NCBI GenBank assembly: GCA_016200085.1 | Contig: JACQFL010000029.1 | Coordinates: forward strand, 1 to 49,878 | DNA: 49,878 nt | Source of the DNA: Candidatus Rokuibacteriota bacterium | Lineage (GTDB): Bacteria; Methylomirabilota; Methylomirabilia; Rokubacteriales; CSP1-6 | Direction of reading: 5' to 3' | Shown: in pieces, positions 41,687-49,801 of the stretch | Position numbering within the stretch: position 1 is the first letter of the stretch | Layout: the number at the start of each line of letters is the position of its first letter | Program-made: the position numbers and the translations under genes | Notes under the pieces: generated by a model | The model's input: the letters and a program-made list of their open reading frames with translations, nothing else | The model's database searches: none | What the model was told of the DNA's origin: nothing

Positions 41687-42538
41687 ATGGCCGCCGCCAC
41701 GCTCGCGCTCCGACTCCGCGCGCACGCGAGCCTGGGACCGGCCCTCGGGCATGCGCCGATCCCCGTCCGCACCATCGCCCTGTCCACCGCCGCCCACGTC
41801 GTCGTGATCGCCGCGATCTTCGTGACGGGCCTGTGGTGGCGCGGGGACGAGACGAAGATGCCGGAGATCCTGATCGTGCCGTCGACGGCGCTGCTCGGCA
41901 GCCCGCAAGGCCGCCCGGCGCAGCCCCCGCCCACGACCACGGCGCCCTCCACCGCCGCCCCGTCCCCTCCGAGCGACCTGCCGCCGGCGCCGCGCGAGCG
42001 GCCGTCGAGCCGGGAGCTGCCGCCCATACGCTCCACCGACGCCGCACGCCTGCCCGACCGCGACCTGGCGCGCGCGACGCTCCCCCGCGCGGGCGAGAAG
42101 GAGCTGCCGACGGCGGCCCCGCCAGCGCCCGCCGCGCCGCCGAGCGGGAGCGCGCTCGCGCGGAAGCCCGACACCGCGCCCGCGGCGCCGCCGCAAGGGC
42201 TGCCGACCGGCCTGACGGACGGCACCGGGTCGGTGACGATCGACGGCAACATCACCGTGTCTTCGCTCTACCTGAGCCGGATCTTCCAGAAGGTGACGAG
42301 GGAGTGGAGGCCGCCGATGGCGGCCGTGCCGCGCTCCCCGATCATCGCCTTCGATCTGGCGCCCACCGGCCGGTCGAATCGCGTGCGGATCGAGCGATCG
42401 TCGCTCAACCCCGCCTACGATCAGGCCGCACTGAGGGCGGTCGTGGACGCCGATCCGTTTCCGCCGTTCCCGGCAGACCTCAAGGAGCCCGTGTTGCACT
42501 TGCATCTGAGATTCGATTTCGTCACGGACCGCGGCTGA
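41687..42538 (+). CDS. tolA: TolA energy-transducing protein
   Basis: 283 residues. One N-terminal membrane helix (TIALSTAAHVVVIAAIFVTG), then a Pro/Ala-rich periplasmic spacer instead of the long Ala-Lys helix of E. coli TolA, and a TonB/TolA-type C-terminal domain (YLSRIFQKVTREWRPPMAAV, RSSLNPAYDQAALRAVVDAD, HLHLRFDFV). It links the TolQR motor to TolB/Pal. The gap to tolR is one base, to tolB four. Confidence 0.9.
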   Translation: MAAATLALRLRAHASLGPALGHAPIPVRTIALSTAAHVVVIAAIFVTGLWWRGDETKMPEILIVPSTALLGSPQGRPAQPPPTTTAPSTAAPSPPSDLPPAPRERPSSRELPPIRSTDAARLPDRDLARATLPRAGEKELPTAAPPAPAAPPSGSALARKPDTAPAAPPQGLPTGLTDGTGSVTIDGNITVSSLYLSRIFQKVTREWRPPMAAVPRSPIIAFDLAPTGRSNRVRIERSSLNPAYDQAALRAVVDADPFPPFPADLKEPVLHLHLRFDFVTDRG

Positions 42539-42542
42539 CCGC

Positions 42543-43946
42543 ATGGCTCGTCATCGACTCGTCGCGCTCGTCGCGGCCATCGCCGCGCTCGCCGCTCTCG
42601 GATCACAGGCATGGTCACCCGCGCGCCTCGGGGCGCAAGGGGCGCCGGCCACGCCTCAGGTGACGCCGACGGCGCCCCCGTCCCAAGCGCCGAGCACGGG
42701 CACGGGTCGGGACGTCTGGGGCGTCATCACCCAGGGCGGGACCAAGAAGCTCAACATCGCGATCCCCGACTTCGCCGTCGTGGCAGGCGCGGACCCCGGC
42801 GGCACGGCCAGGCTGCTCGCCACCGTGGCGGGCACGGACCTGAACTTCACCGGCCAGTTCAGCGCGGTCTCGGGCACGGCCGCCATCCCCGCCGGAAATA
42901 CCGTGGCCCTCGAGCAGGCGTGGAAGGACTTTGCCGCGGCCGGCGCCCACGCGGCGCTCCACGGGCTGCTCGGCGTGCGGCCCGACCGGCTGGAGGTCGA
43001 GGTGCGGCTGTACGACCTCACCGCCTCGCCCCCGCGGCTGATCGTGACCAGGAAGTTCGAGCTGCCGGCGGACCAGGCGCGCCGGCTCGCCCACAAGGTG
43101 GCCGACGAGGTCGTGCTGCAATTCACGGGCGAGCCCGGCGTCGCCGACACCAAGGTCGCGTTCGTGGCCGGGCGCGCGGGCGCGGCCAAGGAGATCCAGA
43201 TCGTCGACTATGACGGCGCCGGACCCCGATCGGTCACGCGCAACGGCTCGATCAACCTGACCCCCGCGTGGAGCCCCGACGCGCGCTCGCTGGCGTTCAC
43301 CTCGTACAAGAACGGCTACCCCGATCTCTTCCGCGCCTTTCCCTTCGAGCGCCGGCCCGACCAGACCCTGGCCGCCTTCATCGGCATCAACTCATCGCCG
43401 TCGTGGAGCCCCGATATCAAGAACGTGGCCATGACGCTCTCCAAGGATGGCAATCCGGACATCTACGTGCTCACGCTCACCACCGGAAACTTTCGCCGGC
43501 TCACCCGGCACGCGGGGATCGACACCGACCCCTCGTGGTCACCCAACGGCCGTGAGATCGCCTTCGTCTCGGACCGCGAGGGCCAGCCCCACGTCTTCGT
43601 GATGGACGCCGAGGGCGCCAACGTGCGCCGGGTCACCTCCGGGGGCCATCAGACCCAGCCGCGCTGGTCGCCCCGCGGGGACACGATCGTGTTCACCATG
43701 CGGCAGGGCACGCACGACCTCTGGGCCATCAACGCCGACGGCTCGAACGTCCGGCGCCTCACCGCCGGCCCGGCCGACAACCAGGGCCCGTCGTGGGCGC
43801 CCGACGGCCGCCACCTCGTGTTCCAGTCCAACCGTCTGGGTCCGTGGCAGCTGTTCGTCATGTTTCCCGACGGCTCGGAGCAGACGCCGATCACGCGCGG
43901 CGTCGAGGAGCGCACGAGCCCCTCGTGGTCGCCGCGCCTGCCGTGA
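42543..43946 (+). CDS. tolB: TolB periplasmic beta-propeller protein
   Basis: 467 residues with a signal peptide. The N-terminal TolB domain (LNIAIPDFAVVAGADP, WKDFAAAGAHAALHG) is followed by a six-bladed propeller with repeated SPDxR motifs: NLTPAWSPDARSLAFTSYKN, SSPSWSPDIKNVAMTLSKDG, TDPSWSPNGREIAFVSDREG, TQPRWSPRGDTIVFTMRQG, QGPSWAPDGRHLVFQSN. It binds Pal and outer-membrane proteins. Confidence 0.95.
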   Translation: MARHRLVALVAAIAALAALGSQAWSPARLGAQGAPATPQVTPTAPPSQAPSTGTGRDVWGVITQGGTKKLNIAIPDFAVVAGADPGGTARLLATVAGTDLNFTGQFSAVSGTAAIPAGNTVALEQAWKDFAAAGAHAALHGLLGVRPDRLEVEVRLYDLTASPPRLIVTRKFELPADQARRLAHKVADEVVLQFTGEPGVADTKVAFVAGRAGAAKEIQIVDYDGAGPRSVTRNGSINLTPAWSPDARSLAFTSYKNGYPDLFRAFPFERRPDQTLAAFIGINSSPSWSPDIKNVAMTLSKDGNPDIYVLTLTTGNFRRLTRHAGIDTDPSWSPNGREIAFVSDREGQPHVFVMDAEGANVRRVTSGGHQTQPRWSPRGDTIVFTMRQGTHDLWAINADGSNVRRLTAGPADNQGPSWAPDGRHLVFQSNRLGPWQLFVMFPDGSEQTPITRGVEERTSPSWSPRLP

Positions 43947-44007
43947 TACGATGACACTCGCACACGCCTTCATTCGTAACATTCCGGGGGCGCGAAAAGG
44001 AGGAATC

Positions 44008-44595
44008 ATGGTGACCCGCTGGCGGAGTGCCTTCATCCTCTCGCTGCTGCTGACCACGGTGGTCTTCGCCGGCTGCGCGAAGCGGCCCGCGACCACGGCG
44101 GTCTCCGCGCCGCCGCCGACGACGGCGGCCGCGGTGGCCGCCACACCCTCGGCCCCCGCCGCCGCCGCACTCGCACCGGCCGCGCCCGCACCGGCACCGG
44201 CACCGGCCACCGCGGCGGCGCCGACGGGTACGCGTCCGAAGCCGAGCGACTTCATGGCGAACGAGAACCTGAAGGACATCCACTTCGACTTCGACAAGTA
44301 CGACATCCGCCCGGGCGACGCGAAGATCCTCGACGCCGACGCGGGCTGGCTGAAGTCGAACGACATGCTCGTGCTCATCGAGGGTCACTGTGACGAGCGC
44401 GGCACCAACGAGTACAACCTCGCGCTCGGCGAGCGGCGCGCGAAGGCGACGATGAACTACCTCGTGTCCCAGGGCGTGCAGGCGAACCGCATCACGATCA
44501 TCAGCTACGGCGAGGAGCGGCCCCTCTGCACGGAGCACAACGAGTCGTGCTGGGCCAAGAATCGCCGGTCGCACTTCCTCGTCAAGGCTCGCTAG
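44008..44595 (+). CDS. pal: Peptidoglycan-associated lipoprotein Pal
   Basis: 195 residues from ATG 44008 with a strong AAAGGAGGA site; earlier codons are rejected. Lipobox VVFAGC. A low-complexity Ala/Pro/Thr linker precedes the OmpA-like domain: DIHFDFDKYDIRPGDAKIL, VLIEGHCDERGTNEYNLALG, ITIISYGEERPLC, AKNRRSHFLVK. It anchors the outer membrane to peptidoglycan. Stop TAG; the next frame runs on into cpoB. Confidence 0.95.
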   Translation: MVTRWRSAFILSLLLTTVVFAGCAKRPATTAVSAPPPTTAAAVAATPSAPAAAALAPAAPAPAPAPATAAAPTGTRPKPSDFMANENLKDIHFDFDKYDIRPGDAKILDADAGWLKSNDMLVLIEGHCDERGTNEYNLALGERRAKATMNYLVSQGVQANRITIISYGEERPLCTEHNESCWAKNRRSHFLVKAR

Positions 44596-45518
44596 CCTTT
44601 CCCGACGACACGGCGGCGCGCCGGGCGCTGGTCGCCCTGCTCGCCGCCGTGCTGCTTCTCGGCGGGTGCGCGGGCGTCGCGGAGGTCACGGGCACCGCCA
44701 CCCGCGATGAGCTCACCGAGCTCCGCGGCGACGTCGCGGGCGTCCAGACCTCGGTGCGCCAGCTCAAGAACCAGATCGACGGGCTCAACGTGCAGACCGA
44801 GGCCCGCCGCCGCGAGCAGCTCACCGAGAGCGAGCGGCAGGCCGCCAGCCTCGCCCAGCGCGTGGACGCCCTCGCCCGATCGATCACCGCGCTCAACGCG
44901 CGCATCGACGAGGTCACGGCGCGACTGGAGAGCGTGCGCTCCGTCGCGCGGCCCCCGGGGCCGGGGCCGTCCGCGCCCGGCGCCACGCCCCCGCGGACGG
45001 CCCAGCCTGCCGCGCCCGCATCGCCCGGGGCCGGCGCTCCACCGTCGGCGGCGCCGACGGCCGCGCCGCCGGCCACCCGCCCCACCACGGGGTCGCTCTC
45101 GCCCCAGGATATCTACCAGGCCGCGTACATCGATTTCAGCAAGGGCAGCTACGCGCTCGCCATCGCGGGATTTCGTGAGTTCATCCGGCGCTTCCCCGAG
45201 AACGAGCTCGCCGGCAACGCCCAGTACTGGATCGGTGAATCGTCGTACAGCATCGCGCGCGGCCACACGAACGCGGGGCAGGCGGAGCGCGCCGTCCAGG
45301 CGCTGGGACAGGCGGTGCAGGAGTTCCGGAAAGTGGTCGCCAACTATCCGCGGGGGGACAAGGTGCCGACGGCGCTCTACAAGGAAGCGCTGGCGCTCCT
45401 CGAGCTCAAGCAGCCCCAGATCGCCCTGCAGCGGCTGCAGTACCTCGTGGAGAACTTCCCGCAGGCGGAGGAGACGCCGCTCGCGCGCGAGCGGCTCGCG
45501 TCACTGAAAGAGCGCTGA
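44547..45518 (+). CDS. cpoB: Tol-Pal system protein CpoB (YbgF)
   Basis: 323 residues if started at GTG 44547, which lies 49 bases inside pal and gives a very long pre-lipobox leader (lipobox LLLGGC). No other ATG, GTG or TTG is available before the lipobox, so a non-standard start such as CTG 44628 is possible. A coiled-coil region (QLKNQIDGLNVQTEARRREQ) is followed by a Pro/Ala linker and TPRs (YQAAYIDFSKGSYALAIAGF, ALYKEALALLELKQPQIALQ). CpoB coordinates constriction with PBP1b/LpoB in E. coli, which links this operon to the lpoB operon in the same window. Confidence 0.85.
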   Translation: MLGQESPVALPRQGSLAFPDDTAARRALVALLAAVLLLGGCAGVAEVTGTATRDELTELRGDVAGVQTSVRQLKNQIDGLNVQTEARRREQLTESERQAASLAQRVDALARSITALNARIDEVTARLESVRSVARPPGPGPSAPGATPPRTAQPAAPASPGAGAPPSAAPTAAPPATRPTTGSLSPQDIYQAAYIDFSKGSYALAIAGFREFIRRFPENELAGNAQYWIGESSYSIARGHTNAGQAERAVQALGQAVQEFRKVVANYPRGDKVPTALYKEALALLELKQPQIALQRLQYLVENFPQAEETPLARERLASLKER

Positions 45519-45531
45519 GCGGAATCGAGCA

Positions 45532-45617
45532 GGGTCTGGGGGATCGAGGAGCGCCCCGGGTTCCCCGGGGCGCTCCGAGCGATGGGGGGTCTGGGGGGCC
45601 CGCTCGAGGCCCCCCAG
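45532..45617. terminator. Two strong hairpins between convergent cpoB and anti-sigma genes
   Basis: A 13-bp perfect stem with 3-nt loop spans 45548-45576, and a 10-bp perfect stem (CTGGGGGGCC/GGCCCCCCAG) spans 45591-45617. Both lack T-runs. The first, with its 5' flank from 45532, is a near-identical inverted copy of 38820-38864. Probable bidirectional terminator of REP-like origin. Confidence 0.7.
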
Positions 45618-45622
45618 CATGG

Positions 45623-46084
45623 CTAGTCCTCGAAGAGCCAGACGACCGCGACGTCCTTCTCGGGCGGCGAGTAGACCATCACGGTGCCGCCGGGCGTCGC
45701 GGTTTCGGCCGAGCTGACCAGCACTCCGGGCCGCGGAGGCACGCTGAGTTGCCACGCGGTGATCGAGGCGACGAACAGGGCCGCCAGCGCGCTGCCGACG
45801 GCGAGACCCGGACGCCAGCCCCACCGGCGCGCGGGGGCCGGGACCGGCCGGCGCGCGTCCTGGACCCCACGGACGACGCCCTGCCAGAAGCCGGTCCAGT
45901 CGGGGGGCCCCGCCGGCGGGGCGTGGCGCCGGAGCAGGGCCTGCAGCCCCCGGAGACTCTCGGCCTCCCGCTGGCACCGAGCGCACCACGCCAGGTGTGC
46001 CTCGGCTGTCCGGGCCTGGGTCCCTTGCAGCGCCCCGTCGAGGAGGGCGCCGAGGCGCCTTCGCGTGAGATAGCAGATCAACAC
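45623..46084 (-). CDS. Anti-sigma factor with zinc-finger (zf-HC2 type)
   Basis: 153 residues from GTG. The N-terminal zinc site is HLAWCARC, with an upstream Cys in MLICYL, as in zinc anti-sigma (ZAS) proteins. One membrane helix follows (LAVGSALAALFVASITAWQL), then a short periplasmic tail (VMVYSPPEKDVAVVWLFED). It should hold an ECF sigma at the membrane. No sigma gene is adjacent; the sigma at 3154 lacks a partner nearby, so a link is possible but unproven. Confidence 0.8.
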   Translation of the reverse strand: MLICYLTRRRLGALLDGALQGTQARTAEAHLAWCARCQREAESLRGLQALLRRHAPPAGPPDWTGFWQGVVRGVQDARRPVPAPARRWGWRPGLAVGSALAALFVASITAWQLSVPPRPGVLVSSAETATPGGTVMVYSPPEKDVAVVWLFED

Positions 46085-46128
46085 ACCGGTTCGACGCCGC
46101 CCATGGCCGCTGTTATTCTCCTGTGCCC

Positions 46129-46773
46129 ATGATAGTGGAACAGCCCATCGGGATCGCCGTCGGCTCCGGAACGGTCCTCGAAGCGGCGGTGGCCGTCCCG
46201 TCCGGGGCTCGGGCCGGGGTCGTGGTCTGCCACCCTCATCCTTTATATGGCGGGGACATGCATGGCCCCGTGGTCCTCGCCGTCCTCGAGGCGTGCGCCC
46301 GGGCCGGCCTCGCGACGCTGCGCTTCAACTTCCGCGGTGTCGGCCGCTCGACGGGCGTCCATGACGGTGGCCAAGGGGAGCAAGACGATGCGGCCGCGGC
46401 ACTCGCCGACCTGGCCTCCCGGCTGCCCGCACCGGCGCGTGTGGCCATCGCGGGCTACTCCTTCGGAGCCGTCGTCGCAGCGGCCATCGCGGCCCGTGAG
46501 CCCGCCCCCGTCGCGCTCGCGCTGGTGGCCCCGCCGCTCGGCGTCACAGGCTCCGACGCCTTCGCGCGCCTGGCGGCCCTTCGGGGTCCGGTGCTGGTCG
46601 TGGCCGGCAGCCGCGATGAGTACTGCCCGCCTGCGCTCCTGTCCCGTCTGGCCAAGGACCTGTCCGCCGCGAGCGTGCGCGTCCTCGACGGCGCCGACCA
46701 CTTCTTCGGCGGCGACCTCGACGCGCTCGAGGCGGCGGTGGCGGAGTGGGCCGCGGGGCTCGTCGCGGGCTAA
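46129..46773 (+). CDS. Alpha/beta hydrolase
   Basis: 214 residues from ATG 46129 (GTG 46123 possible). Catalytic triad: Ser in AIAGYSFGAVVAAA, Asp in VAGSRDEYCPP, His in LDGADHFFGGD. The HPHPLYGGDMHGPV start is typical of the small hydrolases related to dienelactone hydrolase and YfhR-like proteins. Cytosolic. A TATTCT box (46114-46119) shortly before the start suggests a short or absent leader. Its stop overlaps the stop of the convergent DUF502 gene. Substrate unknown. Confidence 0.85.
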   Translation: MIVEQPIGIAVGSGTVLEAAVAVPSGARAGVVVCHPHPLYGGDMHGPVVLAVLEACARAGLATLRFNFRGVGRSTGVHDGGQGEQDDAAAALADLASRLPAPARVAIAGYSFGAVVAAAIAAREPAPVALALVAPPLGVTGSDAFARLAALRGPVLVVAGSRDEYCPPALLSRLAKDLSAASVRVLDGADHFFGGDLDALEAAVAEWAAGLVAG

Positions 46774-47375
46774 AAGCGAGGGAGGCGGGTCGGCGTGGCC
46801 GTGCCCGCCGACAGGATGATGCGGATCCCTTCCTCCACCCCGAGCCCCGTGGGCACGATGTCGGCGCGGGGCACGACCACGACGTCGCCGAGGTAGAGGT
46901 TGTTGGTCGGGATGAAGACGGTGGCCATCTCGGTCTTGCCCTCCGGCAGCTCGATCAGCAGCTCGCTCGTGACGAAGCCGAACGCGTACTCGCCGGGCCG
47001 CGGGTGCTGCACCAGCACGACCGCCTTGAACGAGCTCCGCCGCTCGGGCGAGAAGGCGTCGATCAGCATCTTCACCGAGGGGTAGAGCCGCCGGTAGATG
47101 GGCACCCGGAGCAGCACGGCATCGCCCCAGGCGATGACCTGCCGGCCGACGACGTTCCGGGCGACCGTGCCCACGAGTAAGATGATCCCCACGGCCGTGA
47201 GAAAGCCGAGCCCCGGCACGGGGCGGCCGAAGATGGCCGTGTACATCGGGCCGAAGAGGTCATCGATCTTGCTCCAGAACCACCACAGGATCCAGCCGGT
47301 GGCCACCACGGGGACGGTGACGAAGAAGCCGGCGATGAGGCGGGCCTTGAGCCACGGCTTGAAACGCGCCGGCAT
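46770..47375 (-). CDS. DUF502-family integral membrane protein
   Basis: 201 residues with two membrane helices (LIAGFFVTVPVVATGWILWWFW and GLGFLTAVGIILLVGTVARNVVG) and a cytosolic beta domain (PIYRRLYPSVKMLIDAF, FKAVVLVQHPRPGEYAFGFV, MATVFIPTNNLYLGDVVVVP). This is the DUF502 pattern; family function is unknown, with reports limited to envelope or organelle placement. ATG at 47375 lies only six bases from the ATG of the divergent SDR gene. Stop TAG overlaps the neighbouring TAA. Confidence 0.88.
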   Translation of the reverse strand: MPARFKPWLKARLIAGFFVTVPVVATGWILWWFWSKIDDLFGPMYTAIFGRPVPGLGFLTAVGIILLVGTVARNVVGRQVIAWGDAVLLRVPIYRRLYPSVKMLIDAFSPERRSSFKAVVLVQHPRPGEYAFGFVTSELLIELPEGKTEMATVFIPTNNLYLGDVVVVPRADIVPTGLGVEEGIRIILSAGTATPTRLPRF

Positions 47376-47381
47376 GGTTCC

Positions 47382-48125
47382 ATGATAAGCCCTGCGCGAG
47401 CCCGCGCCGTCAATCCGCGGCCGCGCGCTCTCGTGACGGGCGGCGCGGTGCGCGTGGGCCGCGGCATCGCCCTGGCCCTGGCCCGGGCCGGCATGGACGT
47501 GGCGATCAGCTATCATCGCTCGGCCGCGCGGGCGCGGCGCACGCTCCGCGAGCTGCAAGCGGCGGGCGCGCGCGCGGTCGCGATCCGGGCCGATCTCTCG
47601 CGTCCGCCGGCCGCGCGGCGTCTGGTCGCCTCGGCCGCGCGCACGCTGGGCGGCCTGGACGTGCTCGTCAACAGCGCGGCCGTGCTCCATCGCACCCCGT
47701 TTCGCACCACGACCCCGGCCCAGTACGGCACGTTGCTCGATCTCAACCTGCGCGGAGCGTTCTTCACCTGCCAGGCGGCGGCCAGGCTCATGGCAAGCCG
47801 CGGCGGGCACATCGTCAACATCGGCGACGCGGCGGGGGACAAGACCTATCCCGGCTTCATCCCCTACCGGCTGTCCAAGGCCGGGCTGGTCGCGCTCACC
47901 CGCAGCCTCGCGGTGGTGCTGCGCCCGGACGGGATCGCCGTCAACTGCGTCTCGCCGGGGGCGGTGCTCCGGCCCGTCGACTTCCCGCGCGCGCGGTGGC
48001 GGCGGCTGAGCCGCGGCCATCAGGGCAGCGTCGAGGACGTCGCGGCCGCGGTAGTGTTCTTCGCGACGTGCCCGGTGTATGTCACCGGCCAGGTGCTGCG
48101 CGTCGACGGGGGCGAGACGGCATGA
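47382..48125 (+). CDS. SDR oxidoreductase, pteridine-reductase-like
   Basis: 247 residues. The NAD(P) site reads LVTGGAVRVGRGIALALARAG, with Arg after Val as in pteridine reductases. NSA and the YRLSK active-site pair are present. The usual catalytic Ser is replaced by Asp in HIVNIGDAAGDK, as in PTR1 (Asp-Tyr-Lys triad), which supports dihydropteridine or dihydrofolate reduction. This would fit a ThyX organism that lacks a standard FolA, but no folA search was possible. The start ATGATA overlaps a reverse -10 box. Confidence 0.85.
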   Translation: MISPARARAVNPRPRALVTGGAVRVGRGIALALARAGMDVAISYHRSAARARRTLRELQAAGARAVAIRADLSRPPAARRLVASAARTLGGLDVLVNSAAVLHRTPFRTTTPAQYGTLLDLNLRGAFFTCQAAARLMASRGGHIVNIGDAAGDKTYPGFIPYRLSKAGLVALTRSLAVVLRPDGIAVNCVSPGAVLRPVDFPRARWRRLSRGHQGSVEDVAAAVVFFATCPVYVTGQVLRVDGGETA

Positions 48126-48796
48126 CGATGGAGCGCTTCGAGGACGCGGGCCGCGGGGCTCCGGCGGTCCGCGGGGTGCTGCATCGTCCGGCCGCGGCGC
48201 CCTCGGCCGCGATCGTGCTCACCCACGGCGCCGGCGGCAGCGCCGAGGCGCCGCTCCTGGTCGCCCTCTGCGAGGCCTTGGCGGCGGCGGGGCTGCTGGC
48301 GCTGCGCTGCGATCTGCCATTCCGTCAGGAGCGAGCGAGCGGACCGCCCTCGCCGGCCACCGCGGCGCGCGATCGCGAGGGGCTGGCACGCGCCGCGGCC
48401 ACCGCCCGCCGCCTGGCGCCGGGCCCCGTCTTCCTGGGCGGACACTCGTACGGCGGGCGCCAGGTCTCGGTGCTCGCCGCCGCCGAGCCCACCGTCGCCG
48501 ATGCGCTGCTGCTGCTCTCCTATCCGCTGCACCCGCCGCGCCGGCCCGCGGAGCACCGCACCACGCACTTCCGCGACCTGCGCGTGCCCGCGCTCTTCGT
48601 GCACGGCTCGCGCGACCCGTTCGGCTCGGTGGCGGCGATGCGGCTGGCCCTGAAGCTCATCCCCGCCCGCACCTCGCTGCTGGCTGTCGAGGGCGGCACC
48701 CACGACCTGCGCGCCGGCCGCGGCGCCTCCGGCACGCCGAGCGTCGCCATCGAGATCGCCACCGCCTTCAAGAAGTTCGTCGACGCGAACGGCTGA
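48122..48796 (+). CDS. Alpha/beta hydrolase, KANL3/TEX30-like
   Basis: 224 residues from ATG in an ATGA overlap with the SDR stop. The pattern AIVLTHGAGGSAEAPLL, LALRCDLPFRQER, PVFLGGHSYGGRQVSVLAAA (nucleophile Ser), LFVHGSRDPFG (Asp) and VEGGTHDLRA (His) matches the KANL3/TEX30 branch of small hydrolases. Cytosolic. Cotranscribed with the SDR. Substrate unknown. Confidence 0.86.
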   Translation: MTMERFEDAGRGAPAVRGVLHRPAAAPSAAIVLTHGAGGSAEAPLLVALCEALAAAGLLALRCDLPFRQERASGPPSPATAARDREGLARAAATARRLAPGPVFLGGHSYGGRQVSVLAAAEPTVADALLLLSYPLHPPRRPAEHRTTHFRDLRVPALFVHGSRDPFGSVAAMRLALKLIPARTSLLAVEGGTHDLRAGRGASGTPSVAIEIATAFKKFVDANG

Positions 48797-48825
48797 GAGG
48801 GAGCGGCGGCGACGTCGGGCCACCC

Positions 48826-49060
48826 GCGGCTCGCCTCACACGATCCGGAATTTCACCCCTCGGCTGCGCGCGCGCGCGCCGATTCGGCATTTCAGCGCTC
48901 GGCGGGCGTGCATGGCACGCCCACCTCGCAAACCGTTCGGCTCGCCGCCGCGGCAGCGGCTCACCTCACACCATGTCGAAATTTCACCGCTCGGCCGGGC
49001 GCGCCCCGCGCGCCCGCCTCGCACCCCGTTCGGCTCGCCGCCGCGGCAGCGGCTCACCTT
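48826..49060. repeat. Degenerate direct-repeat array between convergent genes
   Basis: A block CCGTTCGGCTCGCCGCCGCG with the following CAGCGGCTCACCT occurs at 48933 and 49026, 93 bases apart. The block ATTTCA-CTCGG recurs at 48850, 48889 and 48981. A (GC)n run lies near 48866-48880. The last copy includes the stop codon of the MBL gene at 49054. No gene is seen in 48797-49053. Confidence 0.7.
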
Positions 49061-49743
49061 ACACTGCCACCCATCATGCGGAGGAAGTCTCCGAGGGAGG
49101 GGAAGCGCATGAAGGCGTTTTCGCGCTTCTCGCGGCCGATGGTGGAGGACGGGCCGCCGTAGTTGTGGCCGGGGAACAGGACGGTGTCGTCGGGGAGCGC
49201 GCCCAGGCGCTGGGTGAGGGAGGCGTACATCTCGCTCGGGTCGCTGCCCGGCAGGTCGGTGCGGCCGCAGGAGCCGATGAAGAGCGTGTCGCCGGAGATC
49301 AGGCGGCCGTCGACGAGGAAGCACTGCGAGCCCGGCGTATGACCGGGCGTGTGCAGGAACCGGAGCGTGAGCCGGCCGACCTGGAGCGTGTCGTGGTTGT
49401 CGACCTTCACGAGGTCGGAGCCGAGGCCGGTCAGGAACTCGCGCTCCGCCTTGTGCACGTGGACCTTGGCCTTGACCTTTCCGAGCAGCTCCTCCACGCC
49501 CGGGATGCGGCCCGGCATCCCCCAGGAGGCGAGGCTGCCCCCCACGTGGTCCTGGTGGGTGTGGGTCACCAGCGCCGCGGTGATCGTCATCCCGTCGGCG
49601 GCGGCGGTGTCGACGATGGTGTCGATCTCCCACGCCGGGTCGACGACCACGCACTGCCGCGCGACCGGGTCGCCCACCAGATAGACGAAGTTCTGCATCG
49701 GGCCGAGCTCCATCTGCCTGAGGTAGATCGTCGCCTCGTCCAT
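49054..49743 (-). CDS. Glyoxalase II/persulfide-dioxygenase-like MBL protein
   Basis: 229 residues from ATG with AAGGAT upstream. The metal site is complete: THTHQDHVGG, HTPGHTPGSQCFL, LISGDTLFIGSCGR (bridging Asp) and VLFPGHNYGG. The SCGRTDLPGSDP segment after the bridging Asp is typical of persulfide dioxygenase (ETHE1/Blh-like) as well as glyoxalase II. Thiol-linked hydrolysis or sulfide oxidation is likely. An AATG start with the group II intron end about 60 bases upstream. Its stop codon lies in the flanking repeat. Confidence 0.88.
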   Translation of the reverse strand: MDEATIYLRQMELGPMQNFVYLVGDPVARQCVVVDPAWEIDTIVDTAAADGMTITAALVTHTHQDHVGGSLASWGMPGRIPGVEELLGKVKAKVHVHKAEREFLTGLGSDLVKVDNHDTLQVGRLTLRFLHTPGHTPGSQCFLVDGRLISGDTLFIGSCGRTDLPGSDPSEMYASLTQRLGALPDDTVLFPGHNYGGPSSTIGREKRENAFMRFPSLGDFLRMMGGSVR

Positions 49744-49801
49744 TGGTAGATCCTTACTCCTCAACCGCACGATGGCGGTGGTCGGAGTCAAGACCCCCTG
49801 T

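Noticed and set aside
48826..49060. Possible CRISPR array at the convergent gap
   Set aside because: Repeats are degenerate, unevenly spaced and GC-rich, with no regular spacers; no cas gene is in the window.
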